This document shows positions 35,186-48,257 of a stretch of DNA of 64,000 nucleotides, piece by piece; positions within the stretch are counted from its first letter, which is position 1, and every line of letters begins with the position of its first letter. The position numbers were made by a program, and so were the translations under genes. Source of the DNA: Perilla frutescens (taxonomy: Eukaryota; Streptophyta; Magnoliopsida; Lamiales; Lamiaceae). The stretch is taken from the NCBI GenBank assembly GCA_026008535.1, contig BRKX01000004.1, positions 59,156,501-59,220,500 of the forward strand. Direction: 5' to 3'. A model generated the notes under the pieces. The model did not search any database. It saw only the letters and a program-made list of their open reading frames with translations, and was not told where the DNA came from.

Positions 35186-38100
35186 TGTAACACCTCGTAT
35201 TTTCGGATTATAGTTAAAAGTTTTCTAAAATTATTTTAGAAGACTATAGAAATTTATTGGAGCTAAAATAAAGTAAAATAGATAAAAGACGCGACTTTAG
35301 GTGTTATTTAATTGAAAAATCATTTAATTATTTTTGGCGAGTGATCAATAATGATTTCGTGGAAATAGAACGACCTGAGAACTTCAATGGTACTTTTAAA
35401 ATTTTAATTCGAGGTCAATTAGAGCCCCAACAGTCAAAGAGAACGTGAATAGTAATTTTTAATTTAATCGGGAATATTTGCGACATCCCGAGACTTGACT
35501 CGTCAGAGTTTTTTAATAGGAAACGATCCAAGGAATCCACTAGTGCTCTCGGATTTTTAATCAAATATCAAACGAACTCCCAACAATATTTTTGGTAAAA
35601 TAAATGGTGATTTCTAGTTAATTTGAAAATGAATCTTTTCTCGTTTGATTATCAAATAACATTTTTGGCATGACAGTTTAAGTTCAATTAATAGGAAATA
35701 AGTCAATGAACCTCCCGATATTTTTAGATTTATAATGCGAGATTAATTGAACTCCCGGTAAAATAAAGCAACTTTAAATCGAGTTCAAAACGTATTTTAT
35801 CAATATTATATTAAAAATATCCTAAGCAAAATATCTATATAATCTCCGCCCCTCTCGTTCATTTTCACCCATTCCTCATTCGTAATATATTAGAGAGAGA
35901 GATATAAGATAAAGAGGAGAGAGAGAGCTAAGAAAAAGAAAGAAAGAAAAAGGGAGAGAGAAATGAGAGCAGAGAGAGAGATAGACGAGAGAGAGAGAGA
36001 GAATAGAGGCCGAGAGAGAGAGAGAGAAGACTTCAACTGCTGCTACCACCACCCCCACCGACTTGCTGCCGCCGTGCCGCCGCTGGAGACGTGCCGGAGC
36101 TGCACCAGTAGCCGGAAAATGAAGATAGTGCAGCCACGTTGCGCGGTTATCGTCTTGGTCCATTTCTCGTCCTTTTTAGCAAAAATTTTAATATGTCGTG
36201 TATTTAAATATGTACTACATTTCGTATGTTGAACTCATTTCCATCCGACGGTCGGAAACCGGTGAAATAGCCGGAAAACTGAAATTTAATCAAACACTGA
36301 TCAGTCACGTTTTTCCTCAGTTTCTGCCCTTTCAGATCGTCAAATCGAAAAAGTTTATTCACGAAAGTTGCTCGAAATAATATTTCCTATCTGCCCGTCG
36401 AATTTCGTAATTTTTGGACGAGTTTTGAAAAATCTCGATTATTTAATTTAAACAGTTATTTTTGTACCGGAAGCATGTATTATCGAAAAATTCTAAAACA
36501 ATTAAATTATAGTCTTGGAATGTATAGGATCGCCCCTGAATATTTTGGTAATTTTAAACGGTTAAAAAGTGTCCTGGTACAAATCTGATAAAAATCGATT
36601 AAAATGACAAGTTATGAAAAGTGACCTCTGTCAAATCTTTTAGTTCCAATAAATCAAATATAATATTTTGGAATTTATTCCCTTCAGCGTTAAATGCACA
36701 CGAGGTCTCTAGAGTCATGTAATATATTTTTGAAAAGAATAAAATTTAATAATAGCTCCAATTATAGTAGATTAATTTCTGAAAAATATAATAGTCGTTC
36801 TGAGTCGAAGATCGACCCTTGTAGGACCCGCAGAACCTGCTAGGAGAGAAGATGATATTCCCAAAGTTGTTGTGTCGCCACCTGCTCGTCAGCGAGGTGG
36901 GTTTATTTTTAAAGAATAAATACAATTTAAGAGTAATAACTCTTTAGAAGCATGATAGATAACTTAGAAATATCCAAATAAATGTTTTATGCTCTACCTG
37001 TTTAACGTCACTGTTATAGGAGGAATTATAGAATATTGTTATTGTGACTAGGATATGAGCATATTTTTGGAATAGATGAATAAGCTTGATTAAGTTATGA
37101 TTTAATTGCTAAGTTTTATGAGATGTTATAAGATGATGTTAAACTTAGCTGAGATATGTTTGTGCTAGAATCTTGGATTTTGTAGTGCAAGTAATTAATG
37201 AACATAGGTAGGACTGTACACCCTTGCAGCTGTGATGATTATCACTAAAGGTATCACTGTGATGTAACCCCGCACATACACTGTGACCGGATGTCACTAT
37301 AAGGAGTCACTGCTAGGCGATCCCTAGCATACTCAAGGTCAATGCTAGGTAACCCCTGGTATACTCTCCTCAGATTAGCGAGGTAACCCCTCAATTTTCC
37401 TACCAGCAGCATGCTATATAGTACAGTAGACGACAGACTGAGCAAAATGGATCCCAAAGAAGAAGACAAAGGTTTGCAGATATGGGAAGGGCTTTCGCGT
37501 TTTGCTTCCTATATGCTGTGTATTATTTTGGATATTTCTTATTTGCAAATTGAGTTCAAAGTTACCCACTAAGTGCATTAGTACTCACACCCAACTCTTT
37601 TCAAAATATTTCAAGGTTGAGATGCTGAGGCCGGTGATGTGCTGTTGGTGGGCTTGTTTGAGCTTCCTAATTGTTGCTCTATCTGGTTATATTATTGCTT
37701 CCGCTATGTTTCTGCTGAATACTCTGATATCTAGTATTTAGTCTTGATATTTGATACATGATACTTGATAATAGGATGTCTAATATGCTATGAATATATG
37801 ATGTCTATTTATTAAATAAAGTCTTGAGGGGAGGAACCCCCGTCCGTTTGCCATACCAATTATCCCTTTATTGACTTCGACCTATTAAAAAGGTCATACC
37901 TGATTTCATGTTGGTATCTATTTACTTCCAGTTGACCTATGAATTAGCTTTATCTGCTATTCTGCTTTTGTCCTTTGGATGGGACTAGTCTTAAGATAAA
38001 TAAATCTTTAATTGTTGGTATCTGTTTATCACCTTGTTCTACCCATGTACGAACTTGTTGGTTTCTGTGCCGTACCAATTGTACTCTTATAAGCCGTTAT

Positions 38101-38275
38101 AAAACGGGGACTTGTTCTAGTTATAGAGGTTATGCTGCCCAAATTTCTGGGGAATATAACCTATTCTTATTTCCAACAATTATTTTATTTAATTAATAAT
38201 TATTCCAAATTCTATTCTTTTTAAGTGACACCCCCGTCCTTTATTTATTATTCTTTTCGGGACAGGGGCGTTACA
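35186..38275 (+). repeat. Element C 5' LTR
   Basis: 3,090 bp. It has a GA-rich tract (about 35890-36030), a GC-rich block after it, and a region of short direct repeats (TCACT, CTAGG and GGTAACCCC phrases, about 37200-37400). The GA-tract reading frames are spurious. Confidence 0.93.
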
Positions 38276-38278
38276 GAA

Positions 38279-38290
38279 TGGTATCAGAGC
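38279..38290 (+). other. Element C primer-binding site
   Basis: TGGTATCAGAGC begins three bases after the 5' LTR and matches the initiator methionine tRNA 3' end. Confidence 0.93.
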
Positions 38291-41090
38291 ATGCTTTTAA
38301 CTCTGCAGACCAGTCTCTTTGTTTGACTACATGACTATGTTTTTATCTAAGTTCAATTTTGTTCTAAAGAACCTACTCAGCAACCCATAGCTTATCATCA
38401 CCTTGCATCCTCAACAAAGTTCAAAGGTATGGCAAAGTAAATTATTTGATTATATTGTTATAAATTTCAAAATACATGTTGACAAGGAAAAAATGGACAA
38501 AGTAAAGGTAGTCGGTCAATTTAAAAAAAAATGATGATTGAACGCCATTTATTGAGAAAATTTTATAAACCTATGAAAAATATTTTGGATAAGATATAGG
38601 TCAAATACTTATAAAATTGAAGTCGTTATGGATCCGTCCAAACAACAAGTGAAAACCAGAGTTTTCTTAAAATATTATTTCCTATAGACTTCGAAAATTT
38701 TGGTCATTGTATAAAAAAGGGGAAAAGAAATATGGTTAATATAAAAGTTTGAATGATGATTTATAAACCTTCTCTTTGAAAAAGAATTGGTCTACTGCTC
38801 TTAATTGCCGAATTAGTAAAATGCCGTGAGAATTTGCTGAGGATAGATTAATTATAGGTAGAAGAATGTAGTGAGAACATAGACTATAGTGAGCTTGAAT
38901 TAAGGATAATTTTAGGTCTCTCATTTAGGTTCTGAAGAACCTAGACTGATTAAGATATCCTCTACAATGGCTAAGCCTAGAGGATTATCCAAAAATGACG
39001 AACTTGCCACGAGGCTCTTTTGAGAAGGTTGATGCGTTCTACAATCTCAGCAAATTGGAAATGAAGAGATGCTATTGCAAATGACAAGTTTTCAAAGGTT
39101 GGTCTCAAGCCATAAATGATCGAATAATAATTAATCTATAGGACAATTATCATACGTGGGATCTACTGCAGTATGAAAAATCTAACATCAACTTTTTCGG
39201 ACAAAATGTATTTTGTGATCCAGTCATATCAACAAAGGATGAGAATTTATTCTACATTACGAAAGCTCTCACGACATATTGGATGGCCCAACAAGTCAAG
39301 ATATGGCACATATTCAAAAAACAAATGCTTGTAGACAGAGGAAGAGATAACCACCTCGACTGCAACTCGAACATATGTACCTCTAAAGGTCCCTTTGCCA
39401 AGTATTCTTTTGAGTTCCAGGAAAATTTTAAAGTTAGACTCTTCCGAGTTTGTTTAGGTTTGTTTCTTTCATACCCTTCTTATGGTTAAGAAATAAATCT
39501 CCAGTTTATCATGTCCTTTGCTCGGAGAAGCTAGCAATAGTTCAGTCGACCCATGATATTTTGTTCTTTGATAGCAGTATACTTAGGACAAGAGAGGATG
39601 ACTTTTCAGGGAGAAGCCATGCGAGATCATTAGACCTAGTTGTTGATAGGTCAAACCGATAAGAATAGACCTATTAGAATATTTTAAATATTTTTTAACC
39701 CATCGATCTATCCACTCAATTGTTCATATATTCCTTGATTATTCCTCCTTCAAAAGTCCGTCATCCCTTACTTGAGATCCTTCATCTATTAATGGTCAGA
39801 ATGACATTGTTTGGTCAGACCATATTGACATTTTTTTTTGGGAACTATCAATGTGGTTTTCATTCACTATGTGTTGATTCCATTGCTAATCCTACAAAGA
39901 CTCCATAGTTATGGAAGCTTCTTGTGATTAAAAGCCTTCATAAAGAGGAAAATTCTTTCATTACGATTTATGTCCTTTTCTACAGCCCTCTATTTTGAGA
40001 ATATCTTGTGGACATAAATCTAAGATGTTCATACTTGGATAAATTTTATTTGGCCCAAAATGTGCTCCAAATTGGTAAATCAATTCATGAATTATGCTTG
40101 AAAATTTCTAAAGTTAGTCCCTTCCAATTACGATTCCTTATTCAAAATGGCACTTGCAAAATGGCTCGTTAATTGTTCTTTCTAGACGCGCCTTGACTTT
40201 TCTTGGCCTTTTTAGCACATTTGTTCATCTTCACTTCTAAAGTAATAAATGTATTTACTATGATTATAAAGCCTAATACTTATTCAATTCCATGATTTCT
40301 TAAATTGCCCCATGAGAAGTTATGATTCAGCTAAAGCCCTCATTTGGAGGCATTCATTTCTCTTTTACCTGTGCATCTAAAGTCAGAGTGTTTAAGCCTT
40401 CGAATAAGAAAGGTAATAGAAATGATCTTCCGGTATGTTTTCTAGAAAATGGGTAGTCGAAATCTTTATTGAAGGAACAAGGTTTGAACTAGTGCTAGTA
40501 ATGTTATTTAAGATCAGAACCTTCCAATTTTAATGGGCTAAGCGACGCAATGGATGCCAGAAGTGAGTTCATTTCCTTAAGCGATCGAATCTTTACGTTA
40601 TAGCTTGAATAGACAAGGAAAAGCACAATATGTCTTCTTCATGCTTTCAGACGATGTTGGTCACCAATGAGAGACATCTAGATGAGCAATAATCATGAAG
40701 AGATAAGAAAAGTTCAATAGGGGATATTTCAAAGATGAGTTATTCTAGGAGTGCATTCTTGATTTCAAGAGTAATAATTAAGCTTGATCATACGACTACC
40801 AAGACACGCTTCACCGGATGTGAGTAGCAAGAAGGCTCGTGAAATTTAGAAGGCACTTAAAATGTTTTATCGTGATGACTTCTAGAGTAAGAAGAAGATG
40901 TGAAGGAGTTGCGGTCACGACCACGCTGGGAATTGAGGTCACCTTCAGTAGCTTGGATTCAAAATAGGATAAAGTTCAGAATGCCTAATGGATGAGTGAT
41001 TCCTTAGGAGGAAGGTGAATTGCTAAAATCTAGAAATAAGATACATGAAGAAACCTCAAGACAGACTCATTTGTAGCAAGGACGCCGAAG
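38291..41090 (+). other. Element C interior without recognisable gag or protease
   Basis: About 2.8 kb where an autonomous element would encode gag and protease. All frames are short. A possible zinc-knuckle relic lies near 40905-40940 (cysteine codons around GGTCACGACCACGC). Several short frames (39283-39908) have no gag similarity I can see. The region is either highly decayed or replaced. Confidence 0.6.
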
Positions 41091-41099
41091 GAGATTCAA

Positions 41100-42870
41100 G
41101 AGCAAAGTACAACTTCAAGAGTTGTTTGACTCAGGAACCCAGTTCGTCGTCATAGAGAACCCCCTATTTTATTCGTGAAGCAGAAAGATGGCACATCAAG
41201 GATGTACATTGATTTCATGGAGCTGAATAAGTTAATCCTCTCATAAGAATAGATAATCTCCTTGATCAACTAAAGGAAGCAAGTGTACTCTCAAAGATAG
41301 ACATGATCTTAGGCTACCATCAGTTAAAGATAAGCAATGATGATATTTCGAAGACTCTAGTTTAAACTCGTTATGATCACTATGAGTTCACGGTAATGCC
41401 ATGTGGATTAATAAATGCTCCAATAGTGTTTATGGATTTAATGGACAAGGTATTCTATCTCTATTTGGATACAAGGTTTTGTTGGAATGATATTGTGGCA
41501 TATGTAAGGAATGAAGAAGAGCATCAAGAATATTTAAGGACAGTGTTGGAAACATTAAGAAGAAAATTAATGTATGTTAAATTCAGCAAGTGTGAATTTC
41601 GGCTGGAGAAATAAATATATTTAGGACATATAGTATCGGCTGAAGAAATTAAGGTAGACCCGATTAAGATAGAGATTGTGAGGAATTGAAAATCACCAAG
41701 GGACGTGATGAGATAAGAAGATTTTTGGGACTATTGAAGACTCATAAAGAGATTTTCAAAGATATCTAAGCCCATGACATCCCTACTCAAGAAAGGAACC
41801 AAGTACATGGTCAAAGGAATTAGAAGAGAGTTTCCAAATTCTATAAATGAAGTCAACCACAGTCTCGACGTATGAAGCTCTCGAAGATAATAAGGATTTT
41901 GTGGTTTATACTAGCGCGTCAAGATGGGATTAGGGTGCGTGTTGATGAAGAAAGGAAAAATGATTGTATATTCAACTTAACAGTTGATAAATCATAAGCA
42001 GAACTATGTCACTCATAATTTGGAGCTCGCTGCAGTTGTACACGAGTTAGAAATTTGGAGACACTACCTGGATGGAGCTAAGTATGAGATTATGCAGATT
42101 AAAAGAGTCTCAAATATTGTTTTTAAGTAGAAGGATTTGGATATAAGGCAAGGAAGGTGGTTAGAATTAGTCAAAAGGCCATGATTTTTCGATTCACTTC
42201 TACCCAGGAAAGACCAATGTGGCAGCTAACGCTCTCAGTCGCAAGAATAGAGTTAACTTAAGTTGTGACCTGACTCAAGAAGGAGAACTCCTTAGAGAGT
42301 TCAGTAAGTTATTAGGGAAAGAACGATGCTTGAACTGGAAATTATTCCTTAAATAGCTGAGAAGATTGATTCAATTAGACAAGGGATAAATGAAGCTCAA
42401 GATAAATAGAGATTCATTGCAAACAATAGAAGAAAGGATTTGAGCATCGAGATAGCCAATAAGATCTTTTAGAGGTGTACACGATCGAAGGTATCATTCG
42501 AAATAGGTCAAGGCCCGAATTTCTTAGACCTTTTGAAATCCTTGAGAAGATTAATGAACTAGTTTATAGGTCCGCCTTCCCCCCCAACCTGAATGACGTG
42601 TTCTACGCCTTGATGCTAAGAAAGTACATGTTTGATCCTAAAACACGCGACCAGAAAAGAAGATATGATGCTAAATAGCGATTCAGTGTATGAGGAAAAG
42701 CCGCAGGCCATTCTTGATCGGAAGACCCAGAGTCTGAAGAATAAAGCGATTAGCTTAACGAAGGTACTATGAAACTATCATGGTTTGGAAGAATCAACAT
42801 GGGAGTTGAAGTCAGAATTGCTCAAGAAGTATCCCGACACTCCATTTCAAGATTAGTAAATTTCGGGATG
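41100..42870 (+). pseudogene. Element C pol remnant: RT, RNase H and chromodomain
   Basis: Plus-strand pieces in several frames. An RT start (FVKQKDGTSRMYIDFMELNK) is followed by MPCGLINAPIVFMDLMDKVF at 41396, DTRFCWNDIVAYVRNEEEHQ and VKFSKCEFRLEK, then after a stop YLGHIVSAEEIKVDPIK. The catalytic region reads WNDIVAY where gypsy RT has a DD pair, so it is mutated. RNase H traces (QNYVTHNLELAAVVHELEIW) lie near 42005. Most of the integrase is missing. A chromodomain-like end (PQAILDRKTQSLKNKAISLT, then STWELKSELLKKYP) lies at 42700-42850. Multiple stops and frameshifts are present. Confidence 0.88.
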
Positions 42871-42880
42871 AAATTTTTTT

Positions 42881-42893
42881 TAAGGAGGGTAGA
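42881..42893 (+). other. Element C polypurine tract
   Basis: TAAGGAGGGTAGA, after a T run, lies directly before the 3' LTR at 42895. Confidence 0.85.
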
Positions 42894-42894
42894 A

Positions 42895-45800
42895 TGTAAC
42901 ACCCCATATTTTCGGATTATAGTTAAAAGTTTTCTAAAATTATTTTAGAAGACTATAGAAATTTATTGGAGCTAAAATAAAGTAAAATAGATAAAAGACG
43001 CGACTTTAGGTGTTATTTAATTGAAAAATCATTTAATTATTTTTGGCGAGTGATCAATAATGATTTTCGTGGAAATAGAACGACCTGAGAACTTCAATGG
43101 TACTTTTAAAATTTTAATTCGAGGTCAATTAGAGCCCCAACAGTCAAAGAGAATGTGAATAGTAATTTTTAATTTAATCGGGAATATTTGCGACATCCCG
43201 AAACTTGACTCGTCAGAGTTTTTCAATAGGAAACGATCCAAGGAATCCGCTGGTGTTCTAGGATTTTTAATCAAAGATCAAACGAACTCCCAACAATATT
43301 TTTGGTAAAATAAATGGTGATTTCTAGTTAATTTGAAAATGAATCTTTTCTCGTTTGATTATCAAATAACATTTTCGGCATGCCAGTTTAATTTCATTAA
43401 ATAGGAAATGAGTCAATGAACCTCCCGATATTTTTAGATTTATAATGCGAGATTAATTGAACTCCCGGTAAAATAAAGCAACTTTAAATCGAGTTTAAAA
43501 AGTATTTTATCAATATTATATTAAAAATATCCTAAGCAAAATATCTATATAATCTCCCCCCTCTCGTTCATTTTCACCCATTCCCCATTCATAATATATT
43601 AGAGAGAGAGAGATAAGATAAAGAGGAGAGAGCTAAGAAAAAGAAAGAAAGAGAAAGGGAGAGAAAGAGTAGAGGCCAAAAGAGAGAGAGGACTTCAGCT
43701 GCTGTTACCACCACCCCCACCGACCTGCTGCCACTTCCTGCCGCCGTGCTGCCGCCGGAGACGTCGCCGGAGCTGCACCAGTCGCCGGAAAATGAAGATA
43801 GTGCAGTCACGTTGCACGGTTATTGTCTCGGTCTATTTTTCATCCTTTTTAACCCAAATTTTAATATGTCGTGTATTTAAATATGTACTACATTTCGTAT
43901 GTTGAACTCGTTTCCATCCGATGGTCGGAAACCGGCGAAATCGCCGGAAATATGAAATTTAATCAAACACCGATCAGTCACGTTTTTCCTCAGTTTCGGC
44001 CCTTTCGGGTCGTCAAATCGAAAAAGTTTATTCATGAAAGTTGCTCGAAATAATATTTCCTATATGCCCGTCGAATTTCGTAATTTTTGGATAGTTTTGA
44101 AAAATCAAGATTATTTAATTTAAACAGTTATTTTTGTACCGGAAGCATGTATTATCGAAAAATTCTAAAACTCTTAAATTATAGTCTTGGAATGTATAGG
44201 ATCGTCCCTGAATATTTTCGTAATTTTTGAACGGTTAAAAAGTGTCCTGGTACAAATCTGATAAAAATCGATTAAAATGGCAAGTTATGAAAAGTGACCT
44301 CTGTCAAATCTTTTAGTTCCAATAAATCAAATATAATATTTTGGAATTTATTCCCTTCAGCGTTAAATGCACATGAGGTCTCTAGAGTCATGTAATATAT
44401 CTTTGAAAAGAATAAAATTTAATAATAGCTCGAATTATAGTAGATTAATTTCCGAAAAATATAATAGTCGTTCTGAGTCGAAGATCGACCCTTGTAGGAC
44501 CCGCATAACCTGCTAGGAGAGAAGATGATGTTCCCGAAGTTGTTGTGTCGCCACTAGCTCGTCAGCGAGGTGGGTTTATTTTTAAAGAATAGATACAATT
44601 TAAGAGTAATAACTCTTTAGAAGCATGATAGATAACTTAGAAATATCCAAATAAATGTTTTATACTCTACCTGTTTAACGTCACTGTTATAGGAGGAATT
44701 ATAGAATATTGTTATGTTGTGGAATAGGATAGTATTGAAATATTGTTAGAGTATGATGGAAATATTGTTGGAATATTGTGACTAGGATATGAGCATATTT
44801 TTGGAATAGATGAATAAGCTTGATTAAGTTATGATTTAATTGCTAAGTTTTATGAGATATTATAAGATGATGTTAAACTTAGCTGAGATAGGCTTGTGCT
44901 AGAATCTTGGATTTTGTAGTGCAAGTAATTAATGAACATAAGCAGGCCTATACACCCTTGCAGCTGTGATGATTATCACTAAAGATGTCACTGTGAGGTA
45001 ACTCTGCACATACACTGTGACCGGATGTCACTATAAGGAGTCACTGCTAGGCGATCCCTAGCATACTCAGGGTCAATGCTAGGTAACCCCTGGTATACTC
45101 TCCTCGGATTAGCAAGGTAACCCCTCCATTTTCCTACCAGCAGCATGCTATATAGTGCAGTGGACGACAGACTGAGAAAAATGGATCCCAAAGAAGAAGA
45201 CAAAGGTTTGCAGATATGGGAAGGGCTTTCGCATTTTGCTTCCTATACGCTGTGTATTATTTTGGATATTTCTTATTTGCAAATTGAGTTCAAAGTTACC
45301 CACTGAGTGCATTAGTACTCACACCCAACTCTTTTCAAAATATTTTCAGGTTGAGATATTGAGGCCGGTGATGTGCTATTGGTGGGGTTGTCTGAGCTTC
45401 CTAATTGCTGCTCTATCTGGTTATATTATTGCTTCCGCTATGTTTCTGCTGAATACTCTGATATCTAGTATTTAGTCTTGATATTTGATACATGATACTT
45501 GATGATAGCATGTCTAATATGCTATGAATATATGATGTCTATTTATTAAATAAAGTCTTGAGGGGATGAAACCCCATCCTTTTTCCATACCAATTATCCC
45601 TTTATTGACTTCGACCTATTAAAAAGGTCATACCTGATTTTATGTTGGTATCTATTTACTTCCAGTCGACTTATGAATTAGTCTTATCTGCTATTCTGCT
45701 TTTGTCCTTTGGATGGGACTAGTCTTAAGATAAATAGATCTTTAATTGTTGGTATCTGTTTATCACCTTGTTCTACCCATGTACGGACTTGTTGGTTTCT

Positions 45801-46009
45801 GTGCCGTACCAATTATTCTCTTATAAGCCGTTATAAAACGGGGACTTGTTCTAGTTATAGAGGTTACGTTGTCCAAATTTCTGGGGAATATAACCTATTC
45901 TTGTTTCCAACAATTATTTTATTTAATTAATAATTATTCCAAATTCTATTCTTTTTGAGTGACACCCCCGTCCTTTATTTATTATTCTTTTCGGGACCAG
46001 GGCGTTACA
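42895..46009 (+). repeat. Element C 3' LTR
   Basis: 3,115 bp and nearly identical to the 5' LTR. It carries about 54 extra bases near 44716-44770 (repeated GAATATTGT-like units) and a shorter GA tract. It is followed by TSD TTTAA. Confidence 0.93.
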
Positions 46010-46809
46010 TTTAAAATTCTATTTTCAAATCTATCTAGATTAAAATTAGGTAAATTAAGATATACATTAAATAATATCAAATCTTAATCCAATACTCATT
46101 ATTTTCGATCCACATTAATGAATAAATCTGAAAATTTGATTTTCATCAAAATCCTTCCAAATTAATTTAATAATATCGAAAATTATCACTATATTTCATA
46201 TTTGGAAATTTTGACATTAATCAAAAAATAATTCCAAATAATATATGTTTAGTTTCAAAAATTTCAAGAAATTCAAATCTGGAAATTTTGATCCACTTCA
46301 AAAATTACCAAATTTAAAATTCTAATTTTAAACCTAATTAGATTAGAATTAGGTAACTTTTGATATACACCAAAAATTACCTATCCTTATTCTAATCACC
46401 AAATTTTCGAACCAATCCAAATTAAATCTGAAAATTTTGATCTTGATAAAAAATCCATCCAAATTTAATTCTAGGTACCGAAAATTCAAGACCAAAAATT
46501 AGGGAATTTTTTAACATCAATTTTCAAAAAATTGAACACCAAATTTTCAAACCATCACTTAATAAAATCTGGAAATTTGAAGAACATCAAATATCATTCC
46601 GAATTTTATATCATGATCGAAAATTCTAACTAATTCAAAACTAGGATTTTTCAAATTAAATCAAAAATCCATCCAAGCTTTGAACAACAATAAAATCGAC
46701 ACATGAACATAATTAAATCTGAAAATTTAAGAACAATAAATTTAACATCAAATTTAATTAAACATGTCGAGATTATACTTGGATTAATCCTAGAACAGTA
46801 CCAAAACCC
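46010..46809 (-). other. Element B leader, distal part (AT-rich with internal repeats)
   Basis: Continuation of B's leader after C. Phrases such as GATCCACTTCAAAAATTACC and AAATCTGAAAATTTTGATC recur. Removing C and one TTTAA gives CCAAATTTAAAATTCTA at the junction, matching the intact repeat copy at about 46309. This independently supports the insertion boundaries. Confidence 0.8.
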
Positions 46810-46821
46810 GCTCTAATACCA
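46810..46821 (-). other. Element B primer-binding site
   Basis: On the minus strand TGGTATTAGAGC follows the CCCCAACA end of the 5' LTR after two bases. It has one mismatch to the usual methionine-tRNA site. Confidence 0.88.
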
Positions 46822-46823
46822 AT

Positions 46824-48252
46824 TGTTGGGGTTTTTCGAATTAAACCACCGCATGATCATTTGGATGTTCATTAATCCTATGTTCATGAAAATCATATTT
46901 TTATGTTCATGCATGTATATACACGTCAAACATAAAATCATGTAAAACGAATCTAATAAAGCGGAAAATATAGATTTGAATTTCTTACAATTGTCAGATG
47001 GTCTGAGGACAAGATTACAGATCTAATCTTGCTGTTGAATGAAACGAAATTGGCGTCCCTTCTTCTCTACTGGATCGGCCGCCACAGTATTCTATTTCGA
47101 GATCTTCTGTTGTATTCCCGAACTGAGTATCAGATACATAGTGGGCTGTATACTACTGATAGAGTTGTGAAATATGTGGATATCTTGAGAGACAAAGAGG
47201 GGCTGATTATTATCATCATAATTTTTGTCCTCCTCCTCTAAATATATAGGGAGGTGGGCGAAAAACAACATCTCAACCCTACTGGGTTGGGCCTCTATAT
47301 CAAGTTCAATATACAGTCCACTTTCAGTCAAGTTGGGCTACAACAAGGATCTAGAAGAATATTAAATTGGCCCACTAATTTATTTAATATCCAATATTCA
47401 ATAAACTTATGATATAATTAAATAAATTAAATATTAATTTTATTCCACTAAAGAAGTAATATTGACCTACCAATTTAATACATATTTGCGAATATGCTTT
47501 CTCATTTAGTTCAGCCATTCCCCGTGTTTAAGATATAATGCTCATTAATTAGTTATGTCAGCTTCTGACAACTATAATTAATTAACATCTAAAACCTTAA
47601 GTAGTACACACAAGTTTTACTCATGTACGGGATAAATTCCACCTGCAGGGTTTCAACATGAACTTGTGTTTCCTCAAGAAAACATCATCAGCCTGGCGCA
47701 CCAGGACACGGTGCTCATGCATATTGCACGACACATCATGTATACATTATTATTACCCAAGATATCGAGTTTATTGATCCTCGAAAGGATCTCACCCATT
47801 GATAAGTCAAAGCAATAAGTAATGCACACATATGCTCACCAAAAAACATGAGTTCAGAACCCGAACTCTGTGGATCTTTATTCTCTCACTATCCGGGTCA
47901 GAGCAGAGAATAGTATCATATCATGATCCTCCTCAATACACTAACAAGTGTACTAGAATAATCAGTTAGTCAAGATAAACTACTTATCAGATTATTCTAC
48001 GGTGTACCGATGGTGTGTTCAGGACCATCTAAGCCGTGAGCTCTTTAATATAATACAAGGTTCTAATGATATGATCTTACCATGTGACTCCCCACACCAT
48101 ATCATCTACAATATAAGTATATGGAACATTGCATAAAAAAATTATATAAAATAATCTAAATGTAAACAGTGACTGCAATAATTTTCAATTCATATCATCA
48201 TATCATCAGAAAAGTATACAAAGACATGTCTTTCCAGTATACAAAACTAACA
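46824..48252 (-). repeat. Element B 5' LTR
   Basis: 1,429 bp with TG...CA ends. It is a full-length match to the solo LTR at 13975-15397 and a partial match to the truncated 3' LTR. TSD CATAG follows at 48253-48257. Confidence 0.93.
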
Positions 48253-48257
48253 CATAG

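Larger units (their letters stand above)
35186..46009 (+). mobile_element. Element C: Ty3/gypsy chromovirus (Tekay-like) inserted in B's leader, TSD TTTAA
   Basis: Long LTRs at 35186-38275 (3,090 bp) and 42895-46009 (3,115 bp) start TGTAACACC and end GCGTTACA. TTTAA flanks the element (35181-35185 and 46010-46014). A methionine-tRNA primer site follows the left LTR and a purine tract precedes the right LTR, so it reads on the plus strand. The 4.6-kb interior keeps only decayed RT, RNase H and a C-terminal chromodomain-like segment. Over the first 270 aligned LTR bases I count about 4 differences, so it is the youngest member of the nest. The LTR family and chromodomain suggest Tekay/Del. Confidence 0.94.
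29679..48252 (-). mobile_element. Element B: Ty1/copia retrotransposon inserted in A's integrase and carrying C, TSD CATAG
   Basis: The right (5') LTR spans 46824-48252 (1,429 bp), starting TGTTAGTTTTGTATACTGG and ending CCCCAACA in sense. The left (3') LTR is cut to 29679-30426. A methionine-tRNA-type primer site (TGGTATTAGAGC) follows the 5' LTR. The interior holds a long AT-rich leader, gag with a zinc knuckle, protease, integrase and part of the reverse transcriptase, all on the minus strand with stops. CATAG flanks both ends. The copia lineage is uncertain (TAR- or Ivana-like gag is my best guess). LTRs differ by roughly 7-9% over about 500 aligned bases by hand count. Confidence 0.95.

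Noticed and set aside
35876..36232. Open frames in the GA-rich part of element C's LTR
   Set aside because: Same low-complexity cause; the other LTR copy has a shorter GA tract and the frames are not kept.
37254..38196. Paired short frames in both C LTRs (37254-38196 and 44988-45930)
   Set aside because: They are duplicated because the LTR is duplicated; no domain, and they lie in LTR regulatory sequence.
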